Of a DNA stretch of 41,487 nt, positions 8,642 to 15,827 are shown in pieces. Both the position numbers and the translations under genes were made by a program. The notes under the pieces were generated by a model. It had not been told where the DNA came from. It saw only the letters and a program-made list of their open reading frames with translations, and searched no databases. Origin of the DNA: Planctomycetaceae bacterium (GTDB lineage: Bacteria > Planctomycetota > UBA1135 > GCA-002686595); contig WYBT01000046.1 in assembly GCA_011525785.1 (NCBI GenBank), positions 1 through 41,487 of the forward strand, in the 5' to 3' direction. The first letter of the stretch is position 1, and the number at the start of each line of letters is the position of its first letter.

Positions 8642-10366
8642 ATGGTGGTTGTTGGCTATTTGCTTATTCTGCTGCTAGTTGCCGTTGCGACTGTGGGGGT
8701 CTGGGCCTCCTATGCGACGCAGAAGAAGTGTGGTAAGCCAACCCAGAAGGGCGAGCCGTGTCCGCTGCCGCGCAGCCGGTTGTTCACGTGGTGCCATGTG
8801 GCGAAACATCGGCCAGCCTGGATTCGCTGGGCTCCCGAGTGGGTCATACACAACGGATTTCTTACCGCATTGGGAGCCGCATTCTTGGCAATTGTGCCGT
8901 CGGTCGTCGACATCCCGGAATTGCTGCGCGACGACACGAAGTCAAAGCTCATCGAGCTGAATCAAGTTCTCGACACACGCGGCGAGCAGTACCGATTCGT
9001 TCGACTGCGGTCCATCATCGAGGGTCTTGATGCCGAGGCGGTCGAGCGCGACCACCCCGAGTACCTGATCGTGTTCGGAGACGCTCTCGCCGCCATTGGC
9101 GCAGTTAGCGAGGGAATGCGGCTCGCTAGGCTGCATGTTGAACAGGCACCGGACGACTTCGTGCTTCGAACAAAACTTGCTCGCATGATGTACGAGTACG
9201 AGAAGGACTACGAAGCATGCATCGATGAGTGCGCGCGAGCGCTAAAGCCAGGTCCGACCTACTATGTTCCGCGGTTCTTCCGAGCGGCGTCAGTCATCCA
9301 GCTCTGTGTCACCGACGGAGGCTCGCTGCGAACAGCGAGGGAACTTCTGAGTGGTGAGAAGGTGGAAGAGCTGTTGGCCATCGCTGAGGACGACTTGCGC
9401 AGGCTTCTTGCCACTGACTTTGTGGGCACACCGGAGCCTGGAGTCACTCAGGCTGCGGCCCGCTACATGCTAGTATCTCTACTGCTCCATCGAGCCAGAG
9501 TTGATGAGGCACTTGCCGTTGCGAAGGAGCTTCCAGCGGTCTACTCGACCGAACTCAGCGTGTCTGAGTGCGAATTCGCCACGCAGCAAGCTGACCTTTA
9601 CTACATTCGATGGTTTCAGGAGCCTGGCATTGATGAATACGCGCGCACCGCCGCAGATGCGCTCCGCGCAAGAATGCAGCGCTGCGTGCCAGACCTACAG
9701 CGGGAATATTACCTTGCCCGCGTTGACTCTGGGTCTTTCCTGCGTGATGGATCCCCACAGAATCCGGCTGGTCAGGCGCGCGCGCGGGACCTTGCACTCA
9801 CATGGCCCGCACGATTCACCCTGGATCCTGTCGGTGCGTGGACGAAGTGCATCCAAGTTCTTGTCGATATGAACAATTGGGAGCTGGCTGACAGACAACT
9901 TCAACTCGCAGAGTCCGCGATCAGGTCCGGGGCCACGGACTGCACGTTGAGGGCGTTTCGCGCAAAAATTGACTACGGATTGAAGCAACACGAGCGGGCG
10001 TTCGCCGGCTGGCGCGCGGCGCTCGCCGATTCGCGCTGCTCGGTGCTTGAGTATGGAGAGGACTTTGGATTAGCACTCATCAGGCACCACCAGAAAATGA
10101 CGCTGGATGAACGACAAACTGCCTCTACGGAGTTGAGCGATCTCGCGGCAAGAATGTTGCTTGAGATGCGATCCGAACCGACGCTGCCGGCGAAGGAGGC
10201 TGTGGCTGAGTTCTTCTTCGGACACGGTCTTTTCTGGAGAAACGATCTTGACGACGCGATCAATCACCTTGAGGCAGCTGTGCGCTTGGACCCCACCGCC
10301 GAGGTGTATTCCAAGTGCCTTGAGTACCTCAAGAGCGAGCGAAAGAAGTTGAGGGAGCGCAAGTAG
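8642..10366 (+). CDS. Membrane-anchored TPR-like protein with N-terminal Cys-rich knuckle
   Basis: This is a 574-residue protein with ATG at 8642 and an AAGGA ribosome site. A first transmembrane helix (residues 2-24) is followed by a short Cys cluster: C30, C40, C51 and H52/H56 in a C-x2-P-T-x2-G-x-P-C arrangement that could bind zinc. A second hydrophobic segment lies at about 71-90. The remaining 480 residues are helical with degenerate TPR/SEL-like repeats, the last being GLFWRNDLDDAINHLEAAVRLDP. The likely topology places the repeats in the cytoplasm or periplasm depending on the second helix. The role is unknown. The gene looks less GC-rich than the preceding operon and opens the accessory region, facing a nuclease gene that converges on it. 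It may be part of a defence or stress module, but this is only contextual. Confidence 0.75.
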   Translation: MVVVGYLLILLLVAVATVGVWASYATQKKCGKPTQKGEPCPLPRSRLFTWCHVAKHRPAWIRWAPEWVIHNGFLTALGAAFLAIVPSVVDIPELLRDDTKSKLIELNQVLDTRGEQYRFVRLRSIIEGLDAEAVERDHPEYLIVFGDALAAIGAVSEGMRLARLHVEQAPDDFVLRTKLARMMYEYEKDYEACIDECARALKPGPTYYVPRFFRAASVIQLCVTDGGSLRTARELLSGEKVEELLAIAEDDLRRLLATDFVGTPEPGVTQAAARYMLVSLLLHRARVDEALAVAKELPAVYSTELSVSECEFATQQADLYYIRWFQEPGIDEYARTAADALRARMQRCVPDLQREYYLARVDSGSFLRDGSPQNPAGQARARDLALTWPARFTLDPVGAWTKCIQVLVDMNNWELADRQLQLAESAIRSGATDCTLRAFRAKIDYGLKQHERAFAGWRAALADSRCSVLEYGEDFGLALIRHHQKMTLDERQTASTELSDLAARMLLEMRSEPTLPAKEAVAEFFFGHGLFWRNDLDDAINHLEAAVRLDPTAEVYSKCLEYLKSERKKLRERK

Positions 10367-10367
10367 C

Positions 10368-10386
10368 GGGACCTTCGTGCGGTCCC
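10368..10386 (+). terminator. Small perfect hairpin after the TPR membrane-protein gene
   Basis: GGGACC, a seven-base loop and GGTCCC begin one base after the stop codon. The stem is perfect but only six pairs long and no T-run follows, so it is a weak candidate terminator or a mere palindrome. Confidence 0.35.
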
Positions 10387-10390
10387 TATG

Positions 10391-10555
10391 TCCGCCTCGC
10401 TTCGCCGCAACGCCCGTCGTCGGCGTGAACACCTATCTGGCGAAGTTCGTCGACCCGCGCCTTTGCCCAGTCGCCTTGAGCTTCTTCGCTGCGACGATGC
10501 GCAGGATCGGGGGAGCTGGGGTGCCTTCGTTGCGAGCCCGAGCGTGTGGAGTGAA
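10391..10555 (-). pseudogene. Decayed copy of the winged-helix gene at 12716-13000
   Basis: On the minus strand the peptide ILRIVAAKKLKATGQRRG is readable (about 10436-10513). It matches the intact protein's IVRMVAAKKLKTTGQRRG. DNA similarity extends over about 160 bp. The 5' two thirds of the gene are missing or unrecognisable, and the frame is interrupted after GSTNFAR. The relic has the same orientation as the intact gene, and the Shedu-like nuclease gene lies between the two. The pair therefore looks like the product of duplication or of insertion by recombination between copies. Confidence 0.75.
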
Positions 10556-10953
10556 GAGCGCAGTGACCTCGGTGGCGGAACCGTCGACCGCCGAGCGCCT
10601 CGCGCCGCAGATCGGCCGACTCTGAATTGGGCACGCGATGACCATGACATCGCGTGCAGGTCACATACAGAGATCCGGCGTCGCGGGTCCTCTCCACGCC
10701 GCGTATCTTCACGCTCGGTCTCGTCGTTACGGCTGCGTGCTTTTGCGAGCGGCATGCAGCCTGGGAAGAACGACGAGGCTTTCCCGGGCCGGCGGTCCGC
10801 TTCGGCGGGTCGTCGGCCCTCTCTGCTGCGAGCGAAAGTCTCGGAACGAGAAGGAAGATAGGCGCCCGGCGGACGGTCGCTGTGCAAGGGGCGGGTGACG
10901 GTCAAGTTGGAAGCTTGAGCGACGCCGCATGGATGCGCCCGCGGCCAAGCTCG
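10556..10953. other. Gene-poor stretch beside the nuclease gene
   Basis: About 400 bp without a convincing gene. A minus-strand open frame starting near 10712 contains a CTRCHGH motif but has no ribosome site and runs into the winged-helix relic in another frame. It may be decayed coding DNA. Confidence 0.45.
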
Positions 10954-12498
10954 TCACCCAGCGAGCAGCGTTCTCTCGGGGGGAGCCGGCACACCCCGAG
11001 CGTCTAGCGCGCGTCGCATCGCACAATAGAGTGCGTCGTGCCAGGGAACAAGGCACTGGAGCTCGGGATGCGGACTCCGGGCCTTTACGAGCAGAGACTT
11101 CAAGAGGCCCGTGTGATTGCGGCAACTATGGGCAAGGTTGAACATTGTCGCATCTTGCACAATTCGCTCATCACTCGCGCAGTCCCGCATGAGGGTCGCG
11201 GCGTCTGCGTCTCCCGACATTGCCCTCAAATACGCCAGATGCTGACCAATGATCATGGTTTCTCTGCAGTCAGCACTCAGAATTCGGCTCATTTGCCAGC
11301 GAGGCGCCCACGCATCTCCAGTTGCAATGCTACTCGTCTTGCGCACATCTTCACTGAGGTATCTGGCGATATGCGTCGCTGCACAAATGGCGTCTTGACT
11401 GTTGTCGGTGTTCCAGATACGCACTAGTCCAGCCGCCAAATTCGATTGTGTTGCGGATCCAAGTCGAGAAACCTGCGACGCAGCGCCCTGCATCGCGCTC
11501 CACTCCCACTTGCCGATCGGGAGATCTCCATCCGACTGATAGGCGAGTATCGTCGCCAGCAGCTCGGCTCCCTCTAGATCTCGGTATTTGCCTTCCCGGA
11601 CAGCGCGAAGCGGCGTGCTGTCAGTACCGTAGATCTCGGTCAGCAGCCTCACTAACGCCTGCGTTTGAGTGGAGACGAGGCTTGCCACTTGCGATGCACT
11701 AACGGCCCCGCGAACAAGCGAGCTGATGTTTCGTTCAGACGCGAGTTCGTCAAGTTCCATTGATAGCGATGACCAGGAAACCCTGGCGTGCTTCCGGAAA
11801 GCCAGCAGTGTGGCGTCGCCGATCAACTGTCGACTAATCGCCAACGCAATCGCATGGTGCGCGGCGGGTTGAGTCATCGCACAACTTGGTGGGCGCGACC
11901 CTGCCGCATCGAGAAAACTCGAAACCTGCTGAAGAAGCATTTCGACTGTCGATATAACGAGCGTACCGTCCTGAAAGTCACGGACGATCCGGTCGCGATA
12001 GTTGGATGACCGATCATCGGCACGGCTGGCAAGCCGAGCGATTGCATCGCCGATAACAGCTTGACTGTCGCCCGAGACTCCACTCATGCCCAGCAGCACC
12101 AGGCGACCACGGGTACCATGATCGCCAGCGCTCTGTGGGCCAGCATACCTGTAGAGCTGTTCAATGCCCCGCAACGCCATTGGTGACAAATCACCATCGG
12201 TGTTTAAAAGCATCGCGCTCGGATTCTTGACTTCGATGATGTCCGTCTCCAGACTTCCATGAAAGTGCACAATAAAGTCGGGACGTCCATCGAGTCGCAG
12301 TTTCGCGTTGGACCGAAGAAAATCCACGGCGCGCTTGTCGAGCAGTGGGCAAACGACCTCAGGAATACGCCGAATGATGTTCTGAAGATCGTACTCGTCC
12401 CTGCCGCGCACCACTGCGCTTGGGCTACGCAGGTCGAGTAGCTCGGCTCGCGCCTGATGGAGCGCCAATGTGAGTGAGTACCCGGGAGTCCAAGTCAT
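10954..12498 (-). CDS. PD-(D/E)xK nuclease, Shedu/DUF4263-like, candidate anti-phage protein
   Basis: A 514-residue protein from ATG at 12498; no clear ribosome site is visible. Residues 35-140 read like a restriction-endonuclease fold: an E-rich helix (DEYDLQNIIRRIPEVV), then P73-D74, then E89-V-K91 followed by NPS, and a helix with EQLYRY (Q114). This spacing of PD...ExK-P with a downstream Q-L-x-x-Y helix is the pattern of Shedu (DUF4263) nucleases, which protect against phages and plasmids. Residues 150-514 are helical and unfamiliar and may be a sensor or oligomerisation part. The gene is alone on its strand, converges on the TPR membrane-protein gene, looks less GC-rich than the flanking operons, and lies between two copies of a winged-helix gene. 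Nuclease fold is likely; membership in Shedu proper is less certain. Confidence 0.72.
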   Translation of the reverse strand: MTWTPGYSLTLALHQARAELLDLRSPSAVVRGRDEYDLQNIIRRIPEVVCPLLDKRAVDFLRSNAKLRLDGRPDFIVHFHGSLETDIIEVKNPSAMLLNTDGDLSPMALRGIEQLYRYAGPQSAGDHGTRGRLVLLGMSGVSGDSQAVIGDAIARLASRADDRSSNYRDRIVRDFQDGTLVISTVEMLLQQVSSFLDAAGSRPPSCAMTQPAAHHAIALAISRQLIGDATLLAFRKHARVSWSSLSMELDELASERNISSLVRGAVSASQVASLVSTQTQALVRLLTEIYGTDSTPLRAVREGKYRDLEGAELLATILAYQSDGDLPIGKWEWSAMQGAASQVSRLGSATQSNLAAGLVRIWNTDNSQDAICAATHIARYLSEDVRKTSSIATGDAWAPRWQMSRILSADCRETMIIGQHLAYLRAMSGDADAATLMRDCASDERIVQDATMFNLAHSCRNHTGLLKSLLVKARSPHPELQCLVPWHDALYCAMRRALDARGVPAPPERTLLAG

Positions 12499-12562
12499 GG
12501 CGAACGGATCAGATTCGGGAAAGAGAAGGGCGACAAGGATGTACGATTATTCGCGGCCGATG

Positions 12563-12660
12563 GATGTTGCACTAAATGTGGTTGGCCACCCGGCCCCCTC
12601 ACCACGGCGTGGACCTCGGCGGAGGGGTCGGGGACCAGTTGCCGCGTGGCGCTGTGATCC
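12563..12660. repeat. Dispersed repeat, copy A
   Basis: Starting with TTGCACTAAATGTGG, about 60-100 bp resemble the segment at 20844-20945, with strongest identity in the first 60 bp including CACCACGGC and TGGACC. In both places the repeat lies just downstream of a small minus-strand gene. On the minus strand both can be read as a similar peptide ending (HAVVRGPGGQPHLVQ here, QAVVQGRRGRPQLVQ in the other copy), so the repeat may be a relic of one coding sequence. Confidence 0.6.
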
Positions 12661-12715
12661 AGAGCTTTCATCGCGCGCCCCACGCTACCCGCATTGCCTT
12701 ATTCGCGCCGCCCGT

Positions 12716-13000
12716 TTACGCCTTCTTCGCAGGAGCGGCTTTCGTCACGGCCGGGGCGGGGAAGTACTTCGTCCCGCGCCTCTGCCCGGTCGTCTTGAGC
12801 TTCTTGGCCGCGACCATGCGCACGATCGGGAGCTGTAGGTCCTTCTTCTCGACCCCGAGCGCCTTCTTGATCTGCTCGACGGACTGGCCGGGGTTCTTCG
12901 CGACGTAGGCGACGACGGCCTCGCCCATCTTCGCCACGTCCTCGGGCGTGCGCTTGGCGCGCTTGCCTCGGCGCTTGGGCGCAACGATCGGCGAGGGCAT
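12716..13000 (-). CDS. Small lysine-rich winged-helix DNA-binding protein
   Basis: A 94-residue basic protein. ATG at 13000 is chosen because it starts just before the conserved-looking part (MPSPIVAPKRRGKRAKRT); longer frames upstream look unlike protein. A basic tail (KRRGKRAKR) precedes a helical wHTH-like core (DVAKMGEAVVAYVAKNPG, SVEQIKKALGVEKKDLQ, LPIVRMVAAKKLKTTGQRRG). The C-terminus is an AK-rich tail (TKAAPAKKA). Such proteins may be histone-like or transcriptional regulators, but the exact family is not known to me. A decayed second copy lies at 10391-10555. It is divergent from the TIR gene. Confidence 0.78.
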   Translation of the reverse strand: MPSPIVAPKRRGKRAKRTPEDVAKMGEAVVAYVAKNPGQSVEQIKKALGVEKKDLQLPIVRMVAAKKLKTTGQRRGTKYFPAPAVTKAAPAKKA

Positions 13001-13049
13001 GCCGGACTTTACGGGACGACCCGGGCCGCACGTGATGGGCACGGACGGC

Positions 13050-13320
13050 GGACTGAGGTCGCTGGATCGCCCGTTTCGTAAGCCCGACGTCGAAGTCCAC
13101 AACGAGCACGGGCTCGCTGGCCTTCACGCGCAGCACAGCGAGATCCGCCGCGAGGATGCTGTCGGCGACGCCGCCATTGCCGCTCGCGACGTACACGACC
13201 CGCGCAGCGCGCGCCAGCAGCCAGACTGCTCGGTTCGACCCGAGAGATCGGGCTCGGACCACGGTAGCCCGAAGACCAAGCGACCGTTCCCGTCGCGACG
13301 CCGAGTTTCTGCCATGCGCC
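13050..13320 (-). pseudogene. Decayed coding fragment of unknown family
   Basis: Two minus-strand frames contain protein-like text with strong GC at third positions: AARVVYVASGNGGVADSI and LVVDFDVGLTKRAIQ (about 13050-13229), and, in another frame upstream, GRLVFGLPWSEPDLSGR (about 13230-13320). Together they look like one gene broken by a frameshift and lacking both ends. I do not recognise the family. The fragment fills the spacer between the winged-helix gene and the TIR gene. Confidence 0.4.
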
Positions 13321-13421
13321 CCCCCGGCGCGCCGTGCTGCTCCGACGCTGGAGACACGAGTCAGCACGCACGTCCATGGACGTTCGAATCGTGCGTGCAG
13401 CGCGTATCGTGTGGGCGCTCG

Positions 13422-14444
13422 ATGATGGCAACCGCGCGTTACGACGTCTTCGTCTCCTACGCATCGCCGGACAGGGAGACGGCTCGGCTCGTACATGCGG
13501 CGTTTTCGCGCGCGGGGCTCGCCGCGTGGTTCGACCGGCGCGACGTTCGGGTCGGAAGGGATTGGGCCGCCGAGATCGCGAACGCGATCCGCAGCAGCCG
13601 ACTCATCCTGCTGGTCCTGTCGGGTAGTACCGCAAACTCCACGAATGTGCGCGACGAGCTCGCGGTCGCCCGCGAACTCGGAAAGGACTTGGTGGTTCTC
13701 CGTGTCGATAGCGCTCCGATGGACGACGCCATTCTCTATTGGGCTGCTCGCCCGCAGCGGCTCGAGATTCCGCGCCAGGAGCTAGCCGAGCGGGTCGCCG
13801 AGGTCGTGCAGGCGGTCAAGGAGCGGCTCCGCGACGATGCACCCGCGACGAGTGTCGCGGCGTCGGCCTCCGGGGCTCCCGACTCGGCGCCTGTGGCGCG
13901 ACGCGTTCGCGCCTGGGGGGTGCGGATCGCGGTAGGCGCGGCCGCGGCGCTCGCAACGTGGGGTGCCTGGAGTGCGATGGACTCGAGTCAAGGCTGGGCC
14001 GAGTCAACGCTCGCTGAGTACCGCGAAGAGCTCGGCACGCGCGACCCGTTGCTCAACATCGCGCTGCAAGGCTTGCGCGAGAACGACAAGGGCTTCGAGA
14101 AACTCGCAAGCGACCCAGCCAAGGCGCGCGAGCTGTTCGAAAGCGCGTATGCGCAACTCGAGCGAGCGATCGACGAGGTGCATCCCAACCACTCGCATCC
14201 GGTCCACGCCGTCGTGCGCGTGTCGCAGTTGCGCGTGTGCGTGAACTGGAAGCAGGCGCTCGAGCTCGATGGGACGATCGCGGACCACGAGAAGCAGGCG
14301 CTTTTCGATGGAGTGGCCTACAGGTACTGCCAGAGCTGGAAGAAGATCCCCGAGGCCGTCGAGCGGGAGCAGCGGGACTGGCTGCTCGCGCGGAGGATCG
14401 AGATCACCCAGGCCTCGGGGTGGGAGCTGCCCTGCGCGAACTGA
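13422..14444 (+). CDS. TIR-domain protein with transmembrane helix and C-terminal helical domain
   Basis: The protein has 340 residues with tandem ATG codons at 13422 and 13425; the ribosome site is weak. Residues 6-135 are a TIR domain: YDVFVSYASPDRETARLV (strand A and box 1), AWFDRRDVRVGRDW (box 2-like), ILLVLSGSTANSTNVRDELAVA, and a VVLRVD strand. E79 in the VRDELA helix occupies the position of the catalytic glutamate of bacterial NAD-cleaving TIRs. A linker (136-165), one transmembrane helix (about 168-184) and a 150-residue helical domain follow. In bacteria TIR proteins deplete NAD or make signalling nucleotides during phage defence. A membrane-tethered TIR with an unknown sensor-like tail would fit such a role, which is inference. 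No partner gene (SIR2, STING or Thoeris component) is visible next to it. Confidence 0.88.
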   Translation: MMATARYDVFVSYASPDRETARLVHAAFSRAGLAAWFDRRDVRVGRDWAAEIANAIRSSRLILLVLSGSTANSTNVRDELAVARELGKDLVVLRVDSAPMDDAILYWAARPQRLEIPRQELAERVAEVVQAVKERLRDDAPATSVAASASGAPDSAPVARRVRAWGVRIAVGAAAALATWGAWSAMDSSQGWAESTLAEYREELGTRDPLLNIALQGLRENDKGFEKLASDPAKARELFESAYAQLERAIDEVHPNHSHPVHAVVRVSQLRVCVNWKQALELDGTIADHEKQALFDGVAYRYCQSWKKIPEAVEREQRDWLLARRIEITQASGWELPCAN

Positions 14445-14483
14445 GCGCGGCGAAAGTGCACGCGGCCGGGGCCGGCGCCGCGC
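14445..14483 (+). terminator. GC-rich inverted repeat after TIR gene
   Basis: GCGCGGCG at 14445-14452 and CGCCGCGC at 14476-14483 are perfect 8-bp arms around a GC-rich 23-base loop that can itself pair (GGCC elements). They sit directly after the TIR stop codon, but no T-run follows. A weak terminator is possible. Confidence 0.3.
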
Positions 14484-14520
14484 AGCCGCCAGCTGCGCGC
14501 GGACTGCGGCGCGAGCCCGT

Positions 14521-14780
14521 ATGACCCGCGCCCTCATGCGGCCCCCGGCCGCGTTCAAGCTGCTCAGCGACTTCGACGGCGTCTGGACCGACCAAGCCTT
14601 CGAGGCGCAGAACGTCAAGCTCTACCTCGTCTCCGAGGCGACCCACCCCACCAGAGTCGGCACCGACCAGGCGCAAGAGTACTTCGAGGTGTTCGAGCGG
14701 TGCGTCAAGACCGAGCCCGGGCTCTACGCCGTCCGATCCGAAAACCCAGCCGACCCCATCGTCATCCGGTGGAGCGTACA
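14521..14780 (+). pseudogene. Truncated HAD-like hydrolase N-terminal fragment
   Basis: From ATG at 14521 or 14536 the frame reads FKLLSDFDGVWTDQ, the DxDGVxT phosphatase motif I of the HAD superfamily, followed by about 70 protein-like residues (EYFEVFERCVKTEPGLYAV). After about 14780 the frame continues into unrelated repeat and tRNA-fragment sequence and loses protein character. Only the first quarter of a HAD protein remains, with none of motifs II-IV. The 3' part was probably lost at the junction with the mobile-element end. Confidence 0.6.
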
Positions 14781-14878
14781 TATGATCAGACTACGGTTCG
14801 GCCGTAGCGGGCGCGTCACCGCGTCCCGGGCGCGCGGTACCGCACGGGCCGAGTGGCGGCATCTGACCCGCCGTCCGT

Positions 14879-14989
14879 TCCGCTCGATTCCGCTGGATTC
14901 CGCTCCTTTCCGGTGCTCCAAGAGCCCCAGAACGGCCCGAATTTCCGCTCCCGTCCGCTCAGATCCGCTGGAGTCCGCTCTTTTCCGCT
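14879..14989. repeat. Two arrays of TCCGCT iterons at exact 10-bp spacing
   Basis: TCCGCT begins at 14879, 14889 and 14899 (a degenerate TCCGGT at 14909), and again at 14944, 14954, 14964, 14974 and 14984. Every step within a cluster is exactly 10 bp and the clusters are 35 bp apart. All copies have the same orientation. The arrays lie 40-150 bp from the tRNA-Arg fragment. Phased short repeats beside an attachment site are typical of arm-type integrase or excisionase sites or of a nucleoprotein scaffold; which protein binds here is unknown. Confidence 0.8.
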
Positions 14990-15025
14990 CGAACGCTCCC
15001 GACGCCCCAAAACACGACCTCCAAA

Positions 15026-15070
15026 CTCCGGAGCAGAAGGTCGTGCGTTCGAATCGCGCCGGGCGTACCA
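15026..15070 (+). other. 3' half of a tRNA-Arg(CCG) gene, likely attachment-site scar
   Basis: From 15026 the sequence matches a tRNA from the anticodon loop to the 3' end: loop CTCCGGA with anticodon CCG at 15028-15030, 3' anticodon-stem strand GCAGA, variable AGGTC, T-stem GTGCG/CGCGC around TTCGAAT (15043-15059), acceptor strand CGGGCGT, discriminator A and encoded CCA (15068-15070). The 5' side does not form the D arm or the other anticodon-stem strand. The antisense reading gives RRDSNARPSAPE, a well-known spurious peptide of tRNA genes. Tyrosine integrases commonly use this anticodon-loop-to-3'-end segment as attachment core. CACGACCT at 15013-15020 is the inverse complement of 15038-15045. 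Confidence 0.85.
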
Positions 15071-15544
15071 AAACCCGCGGAAATCAGCCGCAATCGTAGA
15101 AGTGCGCATTCCGCGAGGGGTTGCCACTGGCGGTAATGTGCCACCCAGGTGACCGCTAGATTCGCTCTGGATCCGCGTTCTTCCGAGCCGGAGCGGGGCT
15201 CCAGACGGCCGCCAGGCAGAAAGTCACTGCGAATAGCGCCGGGGCGGCGGCCGTTCCGAAGCGACGCGAGCCGCCCACTCTCACGAGTGAGCCCGCTGGC
15301 GCATCCACGCGGTCGAGCACGCCCCTGGCCCAGACTCGACGGCGGCGAGCCAAGGGTCCTGTGTACCCCCAGCGATCGCGCCCCCGCCCTGCCGCGCCGC
15401 GCAGTGCCCGCCGCCACGCTCTCTCCACGGCGAGATCCTGGCGCGAGCCACCCCGTGCCAGAACGCCGAGCGCCTGCGAGGATCCGCGCTGCGGCAAAGG
15501 AACGCCGCCTCACGCGGAAGTCCTACGCTCGGACTTGCTGTCCG
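15071..15544. other. Gene-poor stretch after tRNA fragment
   Basis: About 470 bp without an intact gene. A short minus-strand reading at about 15156-15290 resembles a signal peptide (PALFAVTFCLAAVW) but stops after about 45 codons. It may be a remnant of a secreted-protein gene. Nothing else is supported. Confidence 0.45.
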
Positions 15545-15820
15545 CAAGTCGTTCTTGCGGAAGGGACTGCCGATCAGGCCCGTCCCGCCGGCGTCGACTA
15601 CTTCCTTGCAGTCGCCGAACTCCGTCGCGACGACGGGCTTGCGACCCTCCCTAGCGTCGAGGCTCACCAGGCCGAAGGTCTCGACGCAGATCGAGGGCCA
15701 GACGAGCACGTCGAGCACTGCGTAGGCCGCGCCGAGCTCATCGCCGTCAAGCTACCCGGTCGGCACGACGAGGTCGCCGACGCCGCGTTCGGAGCGGCCG
15801 AGCCAAGCCACACACAGCGT
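15545..15820 (-). pseudogene. Remnant of a GT4-family glycosyltransferase gene
   Basis: The minus strand reads GAAYAVLDVLVWPSICVETF, GLVSLDAREGRKPVVATEFG and DCKEVVDAGGTGLIGSPF, the UDP-sugar-binding C-terminal part of GT4 (glycogen-synthase-like) glycosyltransferases, with the ExFGL-type motif present. An in-frame TAG lies at 15752-15754 and the similarity stops at about 15545. The N-terminal domain is absent. The gene is clearly dead and abuts the 3' end of the copper-oxidase gene. Confidence 0.75.
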
Positions 15821-15827
15821 GACTGCC

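Noticed and set aside
14879..14989. CRISPR array
   Set aside because: The repeat is only 6 bp with 4-bp gaps, and there are no spacers or cas genes.
14816..15127. Small ORFs with RRDSNARPSAPE and GAIRTHDLLLRS peptides
   Set aside because: These are the well-known spurious translations antisense to tRNA 3' ends. They were used as support for the tRNA fragment instead.
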